Shown here in pieces: positions 11,191 to 21,895 of a stretch of 64,000 nt of DNA. The stretch is taken from contig JASEVX010000013.1 of assembly GCA_031761405.1 (NCBI GenBank), positions 34,476,458-34,540,457 of the forward strand, read 5' to 3'. A model generated the notes under the pieces. It was not told the DNA's origin. It did no database searches and was given only the letters and a program-made list of their open reading frames with translations. This stretch comes from Serripes groenlandicus (taxonomy: Eukaryota > Mollusca > Bivalvia > Cardiida > Cardiidae). A program made the position numbers and the translations under genes. Every line of letters begins with the position of its first letter. The stretch's first letter is position 1.

Positions 11191-11461
11191 TCAGATCACC
11201 ATGTTTATCTGCTCCGTCTTATTAGGCGTTACACAGGTTGGCAGAAGCTTCGAACAAGTCTGAGTAACAATTAATATTACCAGCTGAGATGCACAGGGAA
11301 CAATGTCACAAGCCAACTTGTACATTTTCTGATGGACGGGCTCGTGGCATTGTGTGTGTTTTTCATCTGATTTGCCTGACAAGCATAGCTAATATCGTTC
11401 CACCATCGTAAGGGGATTATGAGTATCCGTATGCTGCCTCAGGCTGCATATTATCACTGAA

Positions 11462-12342
11462 TTTGAGATATTATCATACCCAGACAGCTCTCACATGCCA
11501 ATTTGTGTGGAGTTTAACAGTCCGTCTATATCTTTAACTAAGAACAAGGACGGAACTAAGCATCAACCTATCACAAAGTATAATATAAATGCTGAGACAT
11601 GTGAGGTTTATCTACAGTCATTAACGAATGATACTAGTAATAACTGTTTTCAAATGTTTGAAGAAAATGTAAAAAATTATGATGTTAATATAGATAATGT
11701 GATTGATGAATTCGAAAATGCATTATTAACAAGTTCAAATAAACTTAAAAGGACTGTAAAACCAAAATATTCCTCTCATCGCAGAGATTGGTTTGATAAA
11801 GAATGTATGGTACATAGAAAAATAGCAAAATCAAGTTTAAAACGATTTCGTTCCAGCCGAAGTGTAAATAAATTAGATATATATCTGAATCATAAACGTT
11901 CATATAAATCGAACTATATGCTATATGATGTAATGAAAAGCAGTGACGTCAGAGGCATTCAGCTTTTCCCAGATTTAACTGAAATCTTTTTATTGATGTT
12001 TGCAGATGACATTGGTCTTATTTCAGATACTATTAGTGGATTACAAAAACAATTGAATATTTTGAGTACCTTTTGCAACAGTTATAAATTAAAAGTTAAT
12101 ATACCAAAAACTAAAGTAGTAGTTTTTAAAAAAGGTGGTCAGTTGTCCAAAAAAGAGCGTTGGTTTTACAATGGAAAATACATTGAAGTTGTACAGAATT
12201 TTTCATATGTTGGTATTAACTTTTCAAATAGATTATCTATGTATAAAATGGCAGAAGCCGCCTCAATTAAGGCGAAGAAGGTTCTTATGTATTTATTCAG
12301 TACATTCAACAAAATGTTATATATTCCTGTTAATACATTTTT
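11462..12342 (+). pseudogene. LINE ORF2 remnant, endonuclease end to RT
   Basis: The frame is open upstream of the first ATG (11495). It begins with DSSHMPICVEF, like the final catalytic-His block (SDH-P) of the endonuclease domain. Next comes the linker typical of LINE ORF2 (WFDKECMVHRKIAKSSLKRF at about residues 99-118). The sequence then jumps near 11945 straight to LLMFADDIGLISD, the RT catalytic FADD, followed by a KTKVVVF motif and FSYVGINF. The roughly 150 residues of RT expected between linker and FADD are absent, so this copy cannot be active. The frame runs into the inserted cassette and stops at 12373. Confidence 0.85.
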
Positions 12343-13273
12343 AGCTCACCTGTGCACGAAGTGCTCAAGGTGAGTTATTGTGATCGCCCTATGTCCGGCG
12401 TCCGTTGTCCGTCGTCCGTCGTCCGTCGTTCGTCAACATTTTCTCCTCTGTAACCGGTGGGTCAACTGGGATGAAACTTCACAGAAAGCATCCTCTCAAT
12501 GTCCTCACCAGAATTCCTTAAAATTTTAGGGATCCATGCAGAATTCTGGTTTCCATGGCAACGAAATGAAAAAACTTCAAAATTCTTAAAAAATCTTCTC
12601 CTCCAAAAGTGTCAGGCCGATTTTCAAATAAATTTGTAGAAATGTTCCTTGGGTGACCCTCTATCAGATTCCTTCAAGCCATGTTGATTGGTCAAAAACA
12701 TGGCCGCCAGGGGGCGGGGCTATTTTGCCTTTTATGGTTATAGTGCAAACTTAAAAAATCTTCAACATCTTCTCCTCAGTAACCGGTGGGTCAATTGGGA
12801 TGAAACTTCACAGAAAGCATCCTCTCAATGACCTCACCAGAATTCCTTCAAATTTTTGGGATCCAAGCAGAATTCTGGTTTCCATGGCAACGAAACGAAA
12901 ATAACTTCAAAATTCTACTTCTCCCTAACTGGTTGGCAGATTTTGAACTTATTTTGTAGAAATGTTCCTTGGGTGACTCTCTATCAGATTCCTTGAAGCC
13001 ATGTTGATTGGTCGAAAAACATGGCCGCCAGGGGGCGGGGCTTTTTTGCCTTATATTGCTATAGTGAAAACTTAAAAAATCTTCTCCTCCAAAAGTGTCA
13101 GTCCGATTTTCAAATACTTTTGTAGAAATATTCCTAGGGTGACCCTCTATCAGATTCCTTAAAGCCAAGTTGATTGGTTGGAAACTATGCCCGCCAGATG
13201 GCGGGGCTTATATAGCTAAAGTGAAAAAAAAAATCAGGTGAGCGATTCCAGGGCCATCATGGCCCTCTTGTTT
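12343..13273 (+). mobile_element. H1 cassette (Helentron-like) inserted in the LINE ORF
   Basis: The 5' stem-loop is AGCTCACCT / AGGTGAGTT (12343-12377). After it come CCGTCGTCCGTC boxes and monomers of about 168 bases (TGTAGAAATGTTCCTTGGG, GGCCGCCAGGGGGCGGGGC). The subterminal CAGGTGAGCG (about 13235) is the inverse of the 5' end. It is followed by hairpin GGGCC-ATCAT-GGCCC (13251-13265) and TCTTGTTT (13266-13273). The insertion lies in a T-run of the LINE. Insert plus T overlap is 933 bases, so the LINE frame resumes unshifted. No coding sequence of its own, hence non-autonomous. Confidence 0.85.
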
Positions 13274-14131
13274 AAAGTCTTTGACACAAGGATATGCCCA
13301 GTCATGCTATATGGGTCTGAGTTATGGGGTCTTCAATATATGAATTGCATCGAGCATGTACAAATATATGCATGCAAAAGACTGTTGAATATAGGTATGG
13401 ACGCATGTAATCTTTCAGTTTTAGGTGATACTGGTAGATATCCGGTTCAAATTATGACATCAAAAAGAGTAATGAAATACTGGATACGTATTCTTAAAAT
13501 ACCTAAAAGTAGATTCGTAAAACTCTGTTATAACATGCTATTGCATTATGATAAACTTGGATATAGTAATTGGGTAACACTTGTTAGAACTAACTTGTAT
13601 AGTAACGGCTTTGGACATGTCTGGGAACAACAACATATAGAAAATGAAAAACTTTCTATTTACAAGTATAACCAGCGTCTAAGAGATCAGTACATGCAGG
13701 AGTGGATGTCTGGATGTTTGGAAAACAAGAAACTTACGTATTACTGTGGCTATAAACAATTGTTTTGTCAAGAATCATATTTATCTATTATTGATGTTAA
13801 TAAATTTAGAACTTGTCTAGCAAGTTTCAGGAATGCTTCTCATTCATTAATGGTCGAAAAAGGTAGACACTATGGTTTACCGCGGGAATATCGATTTTGT
13901 GTTTTTTGTGAGGGTTGTATAGAAGATGAGTTGCATTTCTTATTGTTCTGTCCATTATATACAGATCTACGCGAATCTTACATAAACAAAAGATTTTTGA
14001 ATATTCCTAATGAAAGGTCATTTTTAAATATAATGTCATGTACAAATGAAACAGTAGTACGTAATTTGGCAATGTTCTTGTATTATGCATTCCAAAAAAG
14101 AGACGAATACATGAACGGACAAGAGGTGTGA
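13271..14131 (+). pseudogene. LINE ORF2 remnant, C-terminal part
   Basis: This continues the frame of 11462-12342 on the far side of the cassette. VFDTRICPVMLYGSELWG is the conserved post-RT segment of many non-LTR elements. A knuckle CVFCEGCIEDELHFLLFC (C-x2-C-x8-H-x4-C, near residues 218-236 counted from 13238) followed by PLY and LRE is the C-terminal Cys/His motif. The frame ends with TGA at 14129-14131. It is not expressed as such, since the N-terminal domains are missing. Confidence 0.85.
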
Positions 14132-14256
14132 TGTACTACCTTTCTATCAGTTATGTACATTCATCAGTCACTTGTAAAAGTTTTAGTTGTTGTGCTACTG
14201 TGTATACAAATTTATTTACAATACAATACAATAATGCAGTGTGTACCTCTTTATAT

Positions 14257-14399
14257 GGCACTACGGTCATGGTGGAGTGCCCTTGGGCAAAGCACATTTC
14301 CTAGCATAGTACTGGTTTGTTTACCCAGGGATCATGGATACGTGATATAATTGAAATAATGTTGAAAACGGCGTAAAACCCAAATAAAACAAAATACAA
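14257..14399 (+). mobile_element. SINE family B, 5'-truncated, with target-site duplication
   Basis: It begins inside the family (GGCACTACGGTCATGGTGG) and ends in the AACGGCGTAAAACCC tail. It is flanked by identical 12-base duplications ACCTCTTTATAT at 14245-14256 and 14400-14411. Head loss plus a direct TSD is the mark of LINE-driven retroposition. It sits in the LINE 3' UTR. Confidence 0.9.
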
Positions 14400-14800
14400 A
14401 CCTCTTTATATAATCATGTAATGTCTATTTGTGTATATGTACATTTTTTTTTTTTTTTTTTATACCATGCATTTTGTACGTAAACTTTGTTGTTTGTTTG
14501 TGTTATAAACTATTTGTATTTGCCATCATTTTTGAATATGTGTTAATCGTTTCACTTTGTCTCATGGATTCTTCTCACACTTCTGGAAATACATAAGTTT
14601 GATAAGGGTGAAGTATCTGTCCTGGTTGCCCGTATCGAGCAATCAGAACAGGTTGTGTTGTTGCAAAGTTGAACCATATGAGTGACTACATGGTAGAATG
14701 ATGACATTTATACCTCCTTATGCAATTACGTAATGTTTATTTGTGTATATGTTAATTACTTGTGTATGGGCCGGTGGCCTGATTATACAATAAACAATTT

Positions 14801-15495
14801 GAATTTGTCCTGTTTGCCTTATTCTCTGTCTTCTTTAAGAGTGTTGGGCTTTTTAGGAGCGGAAGGGGGAGAATTCTGCAGGTATGATATCAAACATATA
14901 AATGTTGTTCTTATGTTCACATAATTTCCAATAATCATCACTTAAGTATTGTACTTGATTGTCATGTAATACCATGCTCTTTTTTATTTAATGGGATAAT
15001 TATATTTATTATAAACGCTGTATCACTACTGCAATATAATATTCCCTATTTATTGTATGTAAAATTGACGTTAGTTGTAAATTACTGTTACTAAAGCTGT
15101 AACAAATGTTTGTAAATTGACGTTGGGTGAAAAGGGATCAACATGGTGTATCTCTCTTGCTCTGGTTAAATTGTGTATTATAATAAATGAGGTTTTTGAA
15201 AATATTTTGGGTTAAAGATAGTTTCGATTTCTTTCACTTTATTTCTACATACGTATTGAAAGCAATTGAAAACATTACGACTGCTGCAAACGCGGTAAAA
15301 TGCGTCTGCAATTTAGAAACGGTTAATTAAGATAGCCATTGATCCCGCATATTACGGCATTGTCTCAATTTATTACAAAAACTCAAGAAAGTGTTAAAAC
15401 CAAACGATGGATGGGGATCAAGAAACGAGGAATCTCTCTTAGAATTTTAACGGGCGAGCACAAAGTTCAGTAAGCGGTCGTACAAAGACCTGCTT
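14801..15495. other. Gene-free; possible LINE 3' remnants
   Basis: AT-rich sequence. ACCTCCTTATGCAATTACG near 14712 repeats the segment at 14400, so LINE UTR sequence may be duplicated around here. Nothing coding is recognised. Confidence 0.3.
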
Positions 15496-15802
15496 CATTA
15501 TGAGCGTTTTCGACTTGTTTACTCGCGTAACGAGAGTAACTTGAGTTGAAAGTCGAACATATCGAGTAAGCGAACTGCGCATGCGCTTAAGTTTTATCTA
15601 CTCGACTCGAACGACCCCCACTATTTGACGGGTAACACGAGATCGAAGATGGCGACGGCTGATGCACAGAAGGTCGCCATTTTGTAAACAATACAAGACT
15701 GGGGTTGGGCGTTCGTGAATGGTTACTCGTGTCGTGTACTGCGCATGTCCAAATTTTCTACTAAAGAAACTGGATTGCATTATCCGAAAACGCTCTATAA
15801 TG
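15496..15802. mobile_element. Foldback MITE with 17-18-base inverted ends
   Basis: CATTATGAGCGTTTTCG (15496) and CGAAAACGCTCTATAATG (15785) are inverted termini. Inside are inverted TTACTCG / CGAGTAA-like segments, ATGGCGAC / GTCGCCAT (about 15651 and 15675) and two GCGCATG motifs. About 300 bases, no ORF of note. The interior has YY1-like (AAGATGGCG) and NRF1-like (TGCGCATGCGC) strings, which may be chance. Confidence 0.65.
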
Positions 15803-16334
15803 TGTTCGGACGATACCGGAGAACAAACGGGATAGCAAGGGAAATAACTAAAGAAGTAGAATTATTATAAATCACGTTGTAAAATATATCTAATTTTAAT
15901 TTCTAAGTGTGATGTAGCAGTTTAACCCTTTCCCACAATCCGACTAGTTTTGACGTATCTGCAGCTGATAATGTTTAAACAGTGTGATCAAATGAGATAT
16001 TGCTGCTCATCCCCGTTTACCACAAGTAGTCACAAACTCTAAATCAATAATTGTCATTTCATTTATAGATATTTTCCATATTTTTACCAAAATAATTTCA
16101 AAGTTGTCCGCTGCAGATTTGTTGTATGAGGGGAATATTCTAAATGAAAGAACTAGTTATAAATGATTCTGAAAAAGATTTTCAATACCTTTCTTAAGAC
16201 TTTTGCAAAAGGATTAATTGATTGGAGTTGAAATCCGTTTTAATTATTTTCCGTCTATATCACGGAGGTTAATTCACCAAGTGTGTTTTTTCTGGTTTTT
16301 CTCTCACCTGTATTCAACACAAAATTCTTTCCGC
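15803..16334. other. Gene-free AT-rich DNA
   Basis: The segment near 16060-16130 (ATATTTTCCATATTTTTACC, GTCCGCTGCAGATTTGTTGT) recurs, diverged, at 17430-17490, so it is repetitive. Confidence 0.35.
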
Positions 16335-16505
16335 GTGTTACGATAACTCAGTCCGTAGCTGTCAATACAAGGGCTATAAGTTCGAATCCCAGCTCGGCCA
16401 ACAATCTTTTCACAGTTTGACAAAAGTCACTGTGACAAACGTCTTTCGTCTTTCACCAATGGGCTAACAGTCTATGTGGAAAAGCAGCCAGTTGTTTTGC
16501 TTTGA
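16335..16505 (+). mobile_element. SINE family A, 3'-truncated
   Basis: Head GATAACTCAGTCCGTAGCTG and GTTCGAATCCCAGCTCGGCC (B box), then TTTGACAAAAGTCACTGTG and AAGCAGCCAGTTG. The tail is missing. Confidence 0.75.
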
Positions 16506-17070
16506 AATATGATTTCAGTTATGTCTTCTTATTTCGACTTCTCATAAATGTCGGTTTGAGTGAAGCATGTTGCATATATGCACAGTCTCGCCAGACTCGT
16601 TCGTGTTTGAGTATGCACAACATTTTCATTCTGTTGGAGCACCTCATACATATCATTTCAAAACACATGTTATTGTAATGTCTATGTTTAATTTGCAATA
16701 TAACATAATATAGAAGATGAATTTCATTTCCTTTTCGTCGGCAACCAATATGACCATATCAGTTCATATTGAAATAAATTCTACCATTTACGCCCTTCTA
16801 TACACACAATTGTTTTACTGTCTCAATGGGATAGTCCAAACATGTTGCTTAAATTGGCACACAATATTAAGTACGCTTTAGAACCAGGAAGTAACTGCAT
16901 AACCAATTTGAAAAAATGATAACGCTTACCTTACCGATATGTTTTAATTGTATTGTTTATATAGTACTAATCCTTGTTCCATATACACTTTGCTTATTGT
17001 TTATTTGAAAGGTAACACGTCATGTATTTGTTAAATAGTGTTTTATGACTAGAAGCTGTATAAGCTTACG
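16506..17070. other. Gene-free AT-rich DNA
   Basis: No coding sequence recognised. It ends in AATAAAAAGTTGTCTTGTC, a style of simple 3' tail seen on some non-LTR elements, so part may be a LINE 3' end. Confidence 0.3.
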
Positions 17071-17219
17071 TCAATAAAAAGTTGTCTTGTCTTGTCTTGT
17101 GAATAGCTACATGTACAGAAGGTTTAATGTTCCTCCTATAATCGTCAATAAAAGGTTGTCTTGCCTTGTCTTGTGAATAGCTACATGTACAGAAGGTTTA
17201 ATGTTCCTCCTATAATCGT
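17071..17219. repeat. 74-base tandem duplication with TTGTC tract
   Basis: GAATAGCTACATGTACAGAA starts at 17101 and again at 17175. Each copy is preceded by a TTGTC-rich run and followed by TTCCTCCTATAATCGT. The two copies are nearly identical. Confidence 0.85.
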
Positions 17220-17552
17220 TTTAACTCTTTCAGTGCCGAATTGTTTATTGTAGACTCTTCCATGCATGTTTAAAATCGGGCGTCAACATTTCTCATGTAA
17301 TAAAAGATTGGACTCTTCATGAGCTGACTCGCCTGAATCAGTATTGTTTGCAATAACCTCAATATTGCTTTTGGCGCTCATAATGAACATTTTTTCCCTT
17401 TTTACCACAACGCTTTCAACACATTTAAAGATTTTCCATTTTTGTCTCCCAGATGTTTTCAAAGTCGTCTGCTGCAGATGTGTTGTATATGGCAATGGAT
17501 AAATCAGATAGTTAATTGTTTGGTTTTTTTCTGAAATTTGATTACGTTTCTT

Positions 17553-17832
17553 TGGATTGATTGATTGGGGTTTTACGCCGTTTTCAAGAATATTTTAGTA
17601 ATATCAAGGCGGCCAGTTCACATAATCGTTTGTTTCCTGGCTATCTCACACCAGTACTCCAAGCAATTGGCTGCTTTTCCACAGAGACTGATAGTTCATT
17701 GGTGGAAGACGAATGATGCTTGTCACAGTGTCTTTTGTCAAACGTCGGAAAGAATGTTAGTAGAGCTGCCAGGGATTTGAACTCATTACACCTTAGACTA
17801 ACCGCCCGCGTCGCCACCGACTGAGCTACCTA
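17553..17832 (-). mobile_element. SINE family A, near full-length
   Basis: On the plus strand it starts with the inverted tail TTGATTGATTGGGGTTTTAC and GCCGTTTTC. It passes through GGCGGCCAGTTCAC and CACCAGTACTCC and ends at the head (GGATTTGAACTC, CCGACTGAGCTACC). The frame at 17565 is a shadow of this element. Confidence 0.85.
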
Positions 17833-17977
17833 TGTGCATTTCTTAAGAATCTATAGCAGACGAGTTTAAAAACAAAAATATGGAAAATATCTTTAAATGA
17901 AACAATGTGTCAAATTGAGCAATTTTCCCATCGGAAAATGCTATGTACCTTATCAGATTGAGAAAAGAATTGGAATG

Positions 17978-18197
17978 AATGAATGTATATGGTTTTATGG
18001 CGCATCGACAGCTAAGGTCATTTAGCGCGCAATTAAATTTTATTATTCATGATACCTGGGTAAACAAACCAGTACTAGGCTAGAAAATGTGCCTTGCCCA
18101 AGAGCACTCCACTATGACCGTAGTGCCGCGACTGGGGATCGAACCCGGGACACCCGGTTTCGAAATCCCCGACGCTAACCACTCGACCACAGCGGAT
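17978..18197 (-). mobile_element. SINE family B
   Basis: Inverted copy: CCTGGGTAAACAAACCAGTA, GCACTCCACTATGACCG, then the tRNA-like head (GGGGATCGAACCCGGG, ACGCTAACCACTCGACCAC). Confidence 0.85.
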
Positions 18198-18639
18198 TCC
18201 TGAGAAAAGAATTGGGGAAGATGAATTGCTTGTGCACTACTAGGCGCGAGACAGGACGAACGTTTCGTTGTGCAGAAATGTGAGTTTTACAGATGTGTAT
18301 ACAACTCTGTAAGAACCACCGTATCTGCATATGAATTGCAGTAAATGGTAATGTTGATACTGTAATATCAACATTTCACAACAAGTAGGCCCCTTCTTAA
18401 ATTATTGAACATCGCACTCGTAATGTCGCTATGATCTAACTGTATTTCCCCCCTGTTCATTGTATGATATTGTGCATGTATATATCATGATGTTACCAAT
18501 CTCCCACGAGGAAGATGAATAAATAAACAAAAACTTTTTTTTTTTAAATCGGTAAATAGTTTACGTGTACACTTTAATTCGAAAATTAAATATCGTGTAA
18601 AATCACCTTCGTCATACCAAATAATTTATAAATGGTAGT
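18198..18639. other. Gene-free AT-rich DNA
   Basis: No gene recognised; includes a poly-T run near 18535. Confidence 0.3.
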
Positions 18640-18800
18640 AATGGATGCCATCCTTAGCGCTCAGGGTTGTGGGGTTAGCATTGCGACTAACTGGCTGGTG
18701 TCAGGATAAATGGATCGGTAGAACTGGTAACTTAACCCAGGAAACGCCGTGATATAACTTATACATTGTTAAAAGCGGCGTTAAACACCAAACAATCAAT
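18640..18800 (+). mobile_element. SINE family C, headless
   Basis: GGTAGTAATGGATGCC, GGTGTCAGGATAAATGGATC, ACTGGTAACTTAACCCAGG, GCCGTGATATAAC and TTAAAAGCGGCGTTAAACAC. The tRNA-like head is gone; compare the full copy at 30427. Confidence 0.8.
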
Positions 18801-19567
18801 CTATGTGTTGCATTCCAAATTAAAGCTGACATGGCCAGTTGTATTTTGAAAAATCAATGATATATATCAGAGAAATTATTTCTTATTATTAACCAAATAA
18901 AACAGGGCGAAAACCAGAATCGGGCTAAAACGATCCTGCGCGATCGCGAATCGGGCCAAACTTCTTTACTCGAGTTATTTCCTATAATGAAATCGCCGCC
19001 ATTTGTACTTACCACAGGGAATTTGTGAGTTTCTTTTATTTTAAGGATGTATATATATATACGTTATTCCTTGCCATCTTTCCATGTACATGTACATGAA
19101 TCCTACGTCATTGATCATGTCCTTTTAAAGTCTTGTTTTTTCTCAAATGGAAATGAGGTTTCAAAGACGTTTGCAAGTGAATATCGAACGTTTCGTTTTT
19201 GTTAAAGTTGTTTACAAATACTAATATCTTCTGTACCATCAAACATTTTTACTTCAAACTTGGCATACTTGGCATACATATAATGATAATATCGAAAACT
19301 GTAGCATGTAACATAGCTCTGTCAACCATATTTGTAGAGTTATGCCCCATTATTATTCTAAGATTTTGTCACAAAAACATAACCTATCGATTACTTTGCC
19401 ATTTCTCAATATTTCTTCATCAAACTTTTTTTTTTATTTATGACAACAGGGTTGTTGACAATATTTTTCTCATAATTGGCCTCAATGACCTAGTTTTTAA
19501 ATGGACATCACTTATGGTTAGAATAGCCTAGATATCATCAAGGCATTTATTAAGTTTAACAAGTTAA

Positions 19568-19607
<40 letters not shown>

Positions 19608-19614
19608 GACCAAA
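19568..19614. repeat. Poly-G run of 47
   Basis: An uninterrupted G homopolymer, absent from the matching place in block 3 (about 45220). It may form G-quadruplex structure. Its exact length is likely to be unreliable in any assembly. Confidence 0.85.
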
Positions 19615-20352
19615 TTGAAGGAAACTTCTGGTAACACTCGGACAAAAGTGTCCATGGAAAATATTGTTTTTATATCTTTCCCACATACATCAAATCTACA
19701 CCAGAAATCTAAAACATCCATGGCTGCCACTAGCGGGGATCGAACTCAGGATGACCTAAAACAATTCCACCATGCTAACATCTGGGCCACAGTGGGACAA
19801 AAGTTTAGAACAATATTGAAAACAATCTAGGTCAAATTCAAAACTTGTCATGTGAGGTCAAAAACTAGGTCACTATACCAAATTAAAGAAAAATTCTGGT
19901 AACATTAATTGGGACATAATTGGCCATGGAAAAATATTGATTTACTACGCCAGAAGATTTAAAACATCTTGGCAAACATATTGAAAATCTCAATAAATGA
20001 AAATATAAAAAATAATTGAAGACCTTTTGAATAATTTATTTTATTGCCACATTGTTTTATAAAGCTACCTGGTCCATAATGCGTCTGTAGGCTGTAAAGG
20101 GTTAAGACTTTCTGTATCTCCAAGCAGTGTTTTTCCTCTAGAGCGCGTTTTGTGCGTTTTGTTGCAAATCTGGGCCTTTATCAATACAAATTGAAAACAA
20201 ATTCAGTCGGTCGTAAACGATAAGATTTAGGTTCGAATCAGCTTTAAATTGATGGACGGTGGCCTCTTAGTTCTCAGCTTCAAGTCATAGGTCCTAAACT
20301 GATCTAACACACTTGTCACCATTATCAGCATTACAAGGAACAGAGGACGAGA

Positions 20353-20975
20353 TAGAGTTTAATTAACATTGTTTTCATGATACGGGATTTAAATCCCAAG
20401 TGGAAGATATTCTTGCGATATAAAAACGAGTGCGCCATAGCGCACGAGTTTTTATATGCAAGAATCTCTTTCACGAGGGATTTAATTCCCAAATCATGAA
20501 AACAATGTTTATTAAACTATATATGATATACTCGGCGATAATTTTCGTTTTTAAACGACAATACCCCTGTGCAGCTCATTTATTCTTAGCTCAGAAGTGG
20601 AGGGATCAGAATGACGTAATCTGCCAGTTTTGCAGTGACGTCACTATATATTATATATATACGTGACGTCACCGACAATGTGTACATTGATTGAAATAAA
20701 CTTGTGTCATGTCGATTCAAGCTCTTATTTGCGGATTTAAAAGTGCAATTGTGGATTATTTAACGGTTCATTATGGAAATAAAGTGTTAAGTAGTGAAAA
20801 CGGAGCTTAAAAGTGTTTAAAAGAGATTTAAAAAAAGTAGTTCCGAAAGTCCGGCTAGTGAGCTATATCGCACACTAGGCGATATTGCTCAGTAGACAAA
20901 AAGCATGTTATAGGTTTTCTCAAGTTGGGAAATCTCTATATAAAATGTTATCATTCAGTATATAATATAGTTATT
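20353..20975. mobile_element. Palindrome-bearing insertion in block 2
   Basis: Blocks 1 and 3 read straight from GGACGAGAG into TTATTTA (near 120 and 46030); block 2 has about 620 extra bases here. They start with a 161-base near-perfect palindrome (20357-20517: GTTTAATTAACATTG against CAATGTTTATTAAAC, centre near 20437 at GCGCC-ATAG-CGCAC). Two TGACGTCA octamers follow at 20636 and 20664. No transposase is seen. The frame at 20430 is a shadow. Confidence 0.7.
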
Positions 20976-21201
20976 TATATACCCGTACTCACTGCACTGC
21001 TCCTTATCAAAACGTTACGATTTTGGTTAATTTTTTAACTTCTACACATATTATGATCTTGATTGAAAGGAATTGTTTAGAAATGGATGAATTTAAATGA
21101 GTATGATGGATTGATATCCAAAAGAAAAAAGACAACTTAATATATTGTAGACATGGATTAAGTAGAGTTCATCAAGATATGCAAATACTGCATTCTGTAA
21201 A

Positions 21202-21406
21202 TTGATTGATTGATTGGAAGTTAACGCGGTTTCAAGGGTAGTGTATTGATATCACGACGACCCGTTCTTCTAATGCATGTTTCCTGGCATTCTCAAACCT
21301 GTACTCTATTCAACATTCTTCCCAAGTATCTGGCTACCTTCTGACATGGACGATATAGCACTTTGATGGAAGGCGAATGCATGTTGTCAATCGTTTGAAA
21401 TAATAA
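21202..21406 (-). mobile_element. SINE family A, old copy (block 2)
   Basis: Counterpart of 361-615 and 46270-46525, but the head is deleted here (sequence passes from GTCAATCGTTTGAAATAATA straight to ACACAATAGG). Confidence 0.7.
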
Positions 21407-21491
21407 CACAATAGGTAGATAAGCCACATTAGAATAGGTGTGTTCTCCAGTGTAGTGTAGCGGGAGTGTTATTTATCCTTTTATCATTTGT

Positions 21492-21507
21492 TTTCTTTTC
21501 TTTTCAG
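21492..21507 (+). other. Candidate 3' splice site (block 2)
   Basis: TTTTCTTTTCTTTTCAG followed by TACAGCAGC, as in block 1. Confidence 0.45.
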
Positions 21508-21895
21508 TACAGCAGCTATCCATTCCTGCAAAAACTTCTTTTATTGATACATCAAACAAAATTTGACCATCGGTGCTTACACATGAACAAATTAAGCTAA
21601 CATTTGAATATATATGTTAAAACATATAAGCCACATGACTATTCTATTGTTATTACATTTTACAAATGAGAATCCGAAAGATACAATGGTTTGACAGATT
21701 TGAACCAATTTATATGTTTTAATTGCATTACACTATGACACTCACCTACACGAAAAATGTAATATAACATAACGAATGAATGTGTGTGGAAACTCAGCAA
21801 TATTCTAACAAAACACCTTTACTGCAAAACTATCAGAGTTCTATTATTAGAGCATTTCATACTATATCATAATCACAATAAAAATATATACGATA

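Larger units (their letters stand above)
11447..14800 (+). mobile_element. Non-LTR retrotransposon, 5'-truncated and internally deleted
   Basis: A LINE with an apurinic-type endonuclease plus reverse transcriptase ORF, copied by target-primed reverse transcription. What remains is the end of the endonuclease, the linker, the back half of the RT (FADD motif), the connection region and a C-terminal Cys/His knuckle, then a 3' UTR up to about AATAAACAATTTGAATTTG near 14795. RT motifs before FADD are missing. It is interrupted by an H1 cassette (12343-13273) and its 3' UTR by a SINE (14257-14399). The clade (CR1, Jockey, I or RTE type) cannot be settled by eye. Confidence 0.85.

Noticed and set aside
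12848..13168. 106-codon minus-strand frame inside the H1 cassette
   Set aside because: A repeat shadow with tandem duplicated text, not a cassette-encoded protein.
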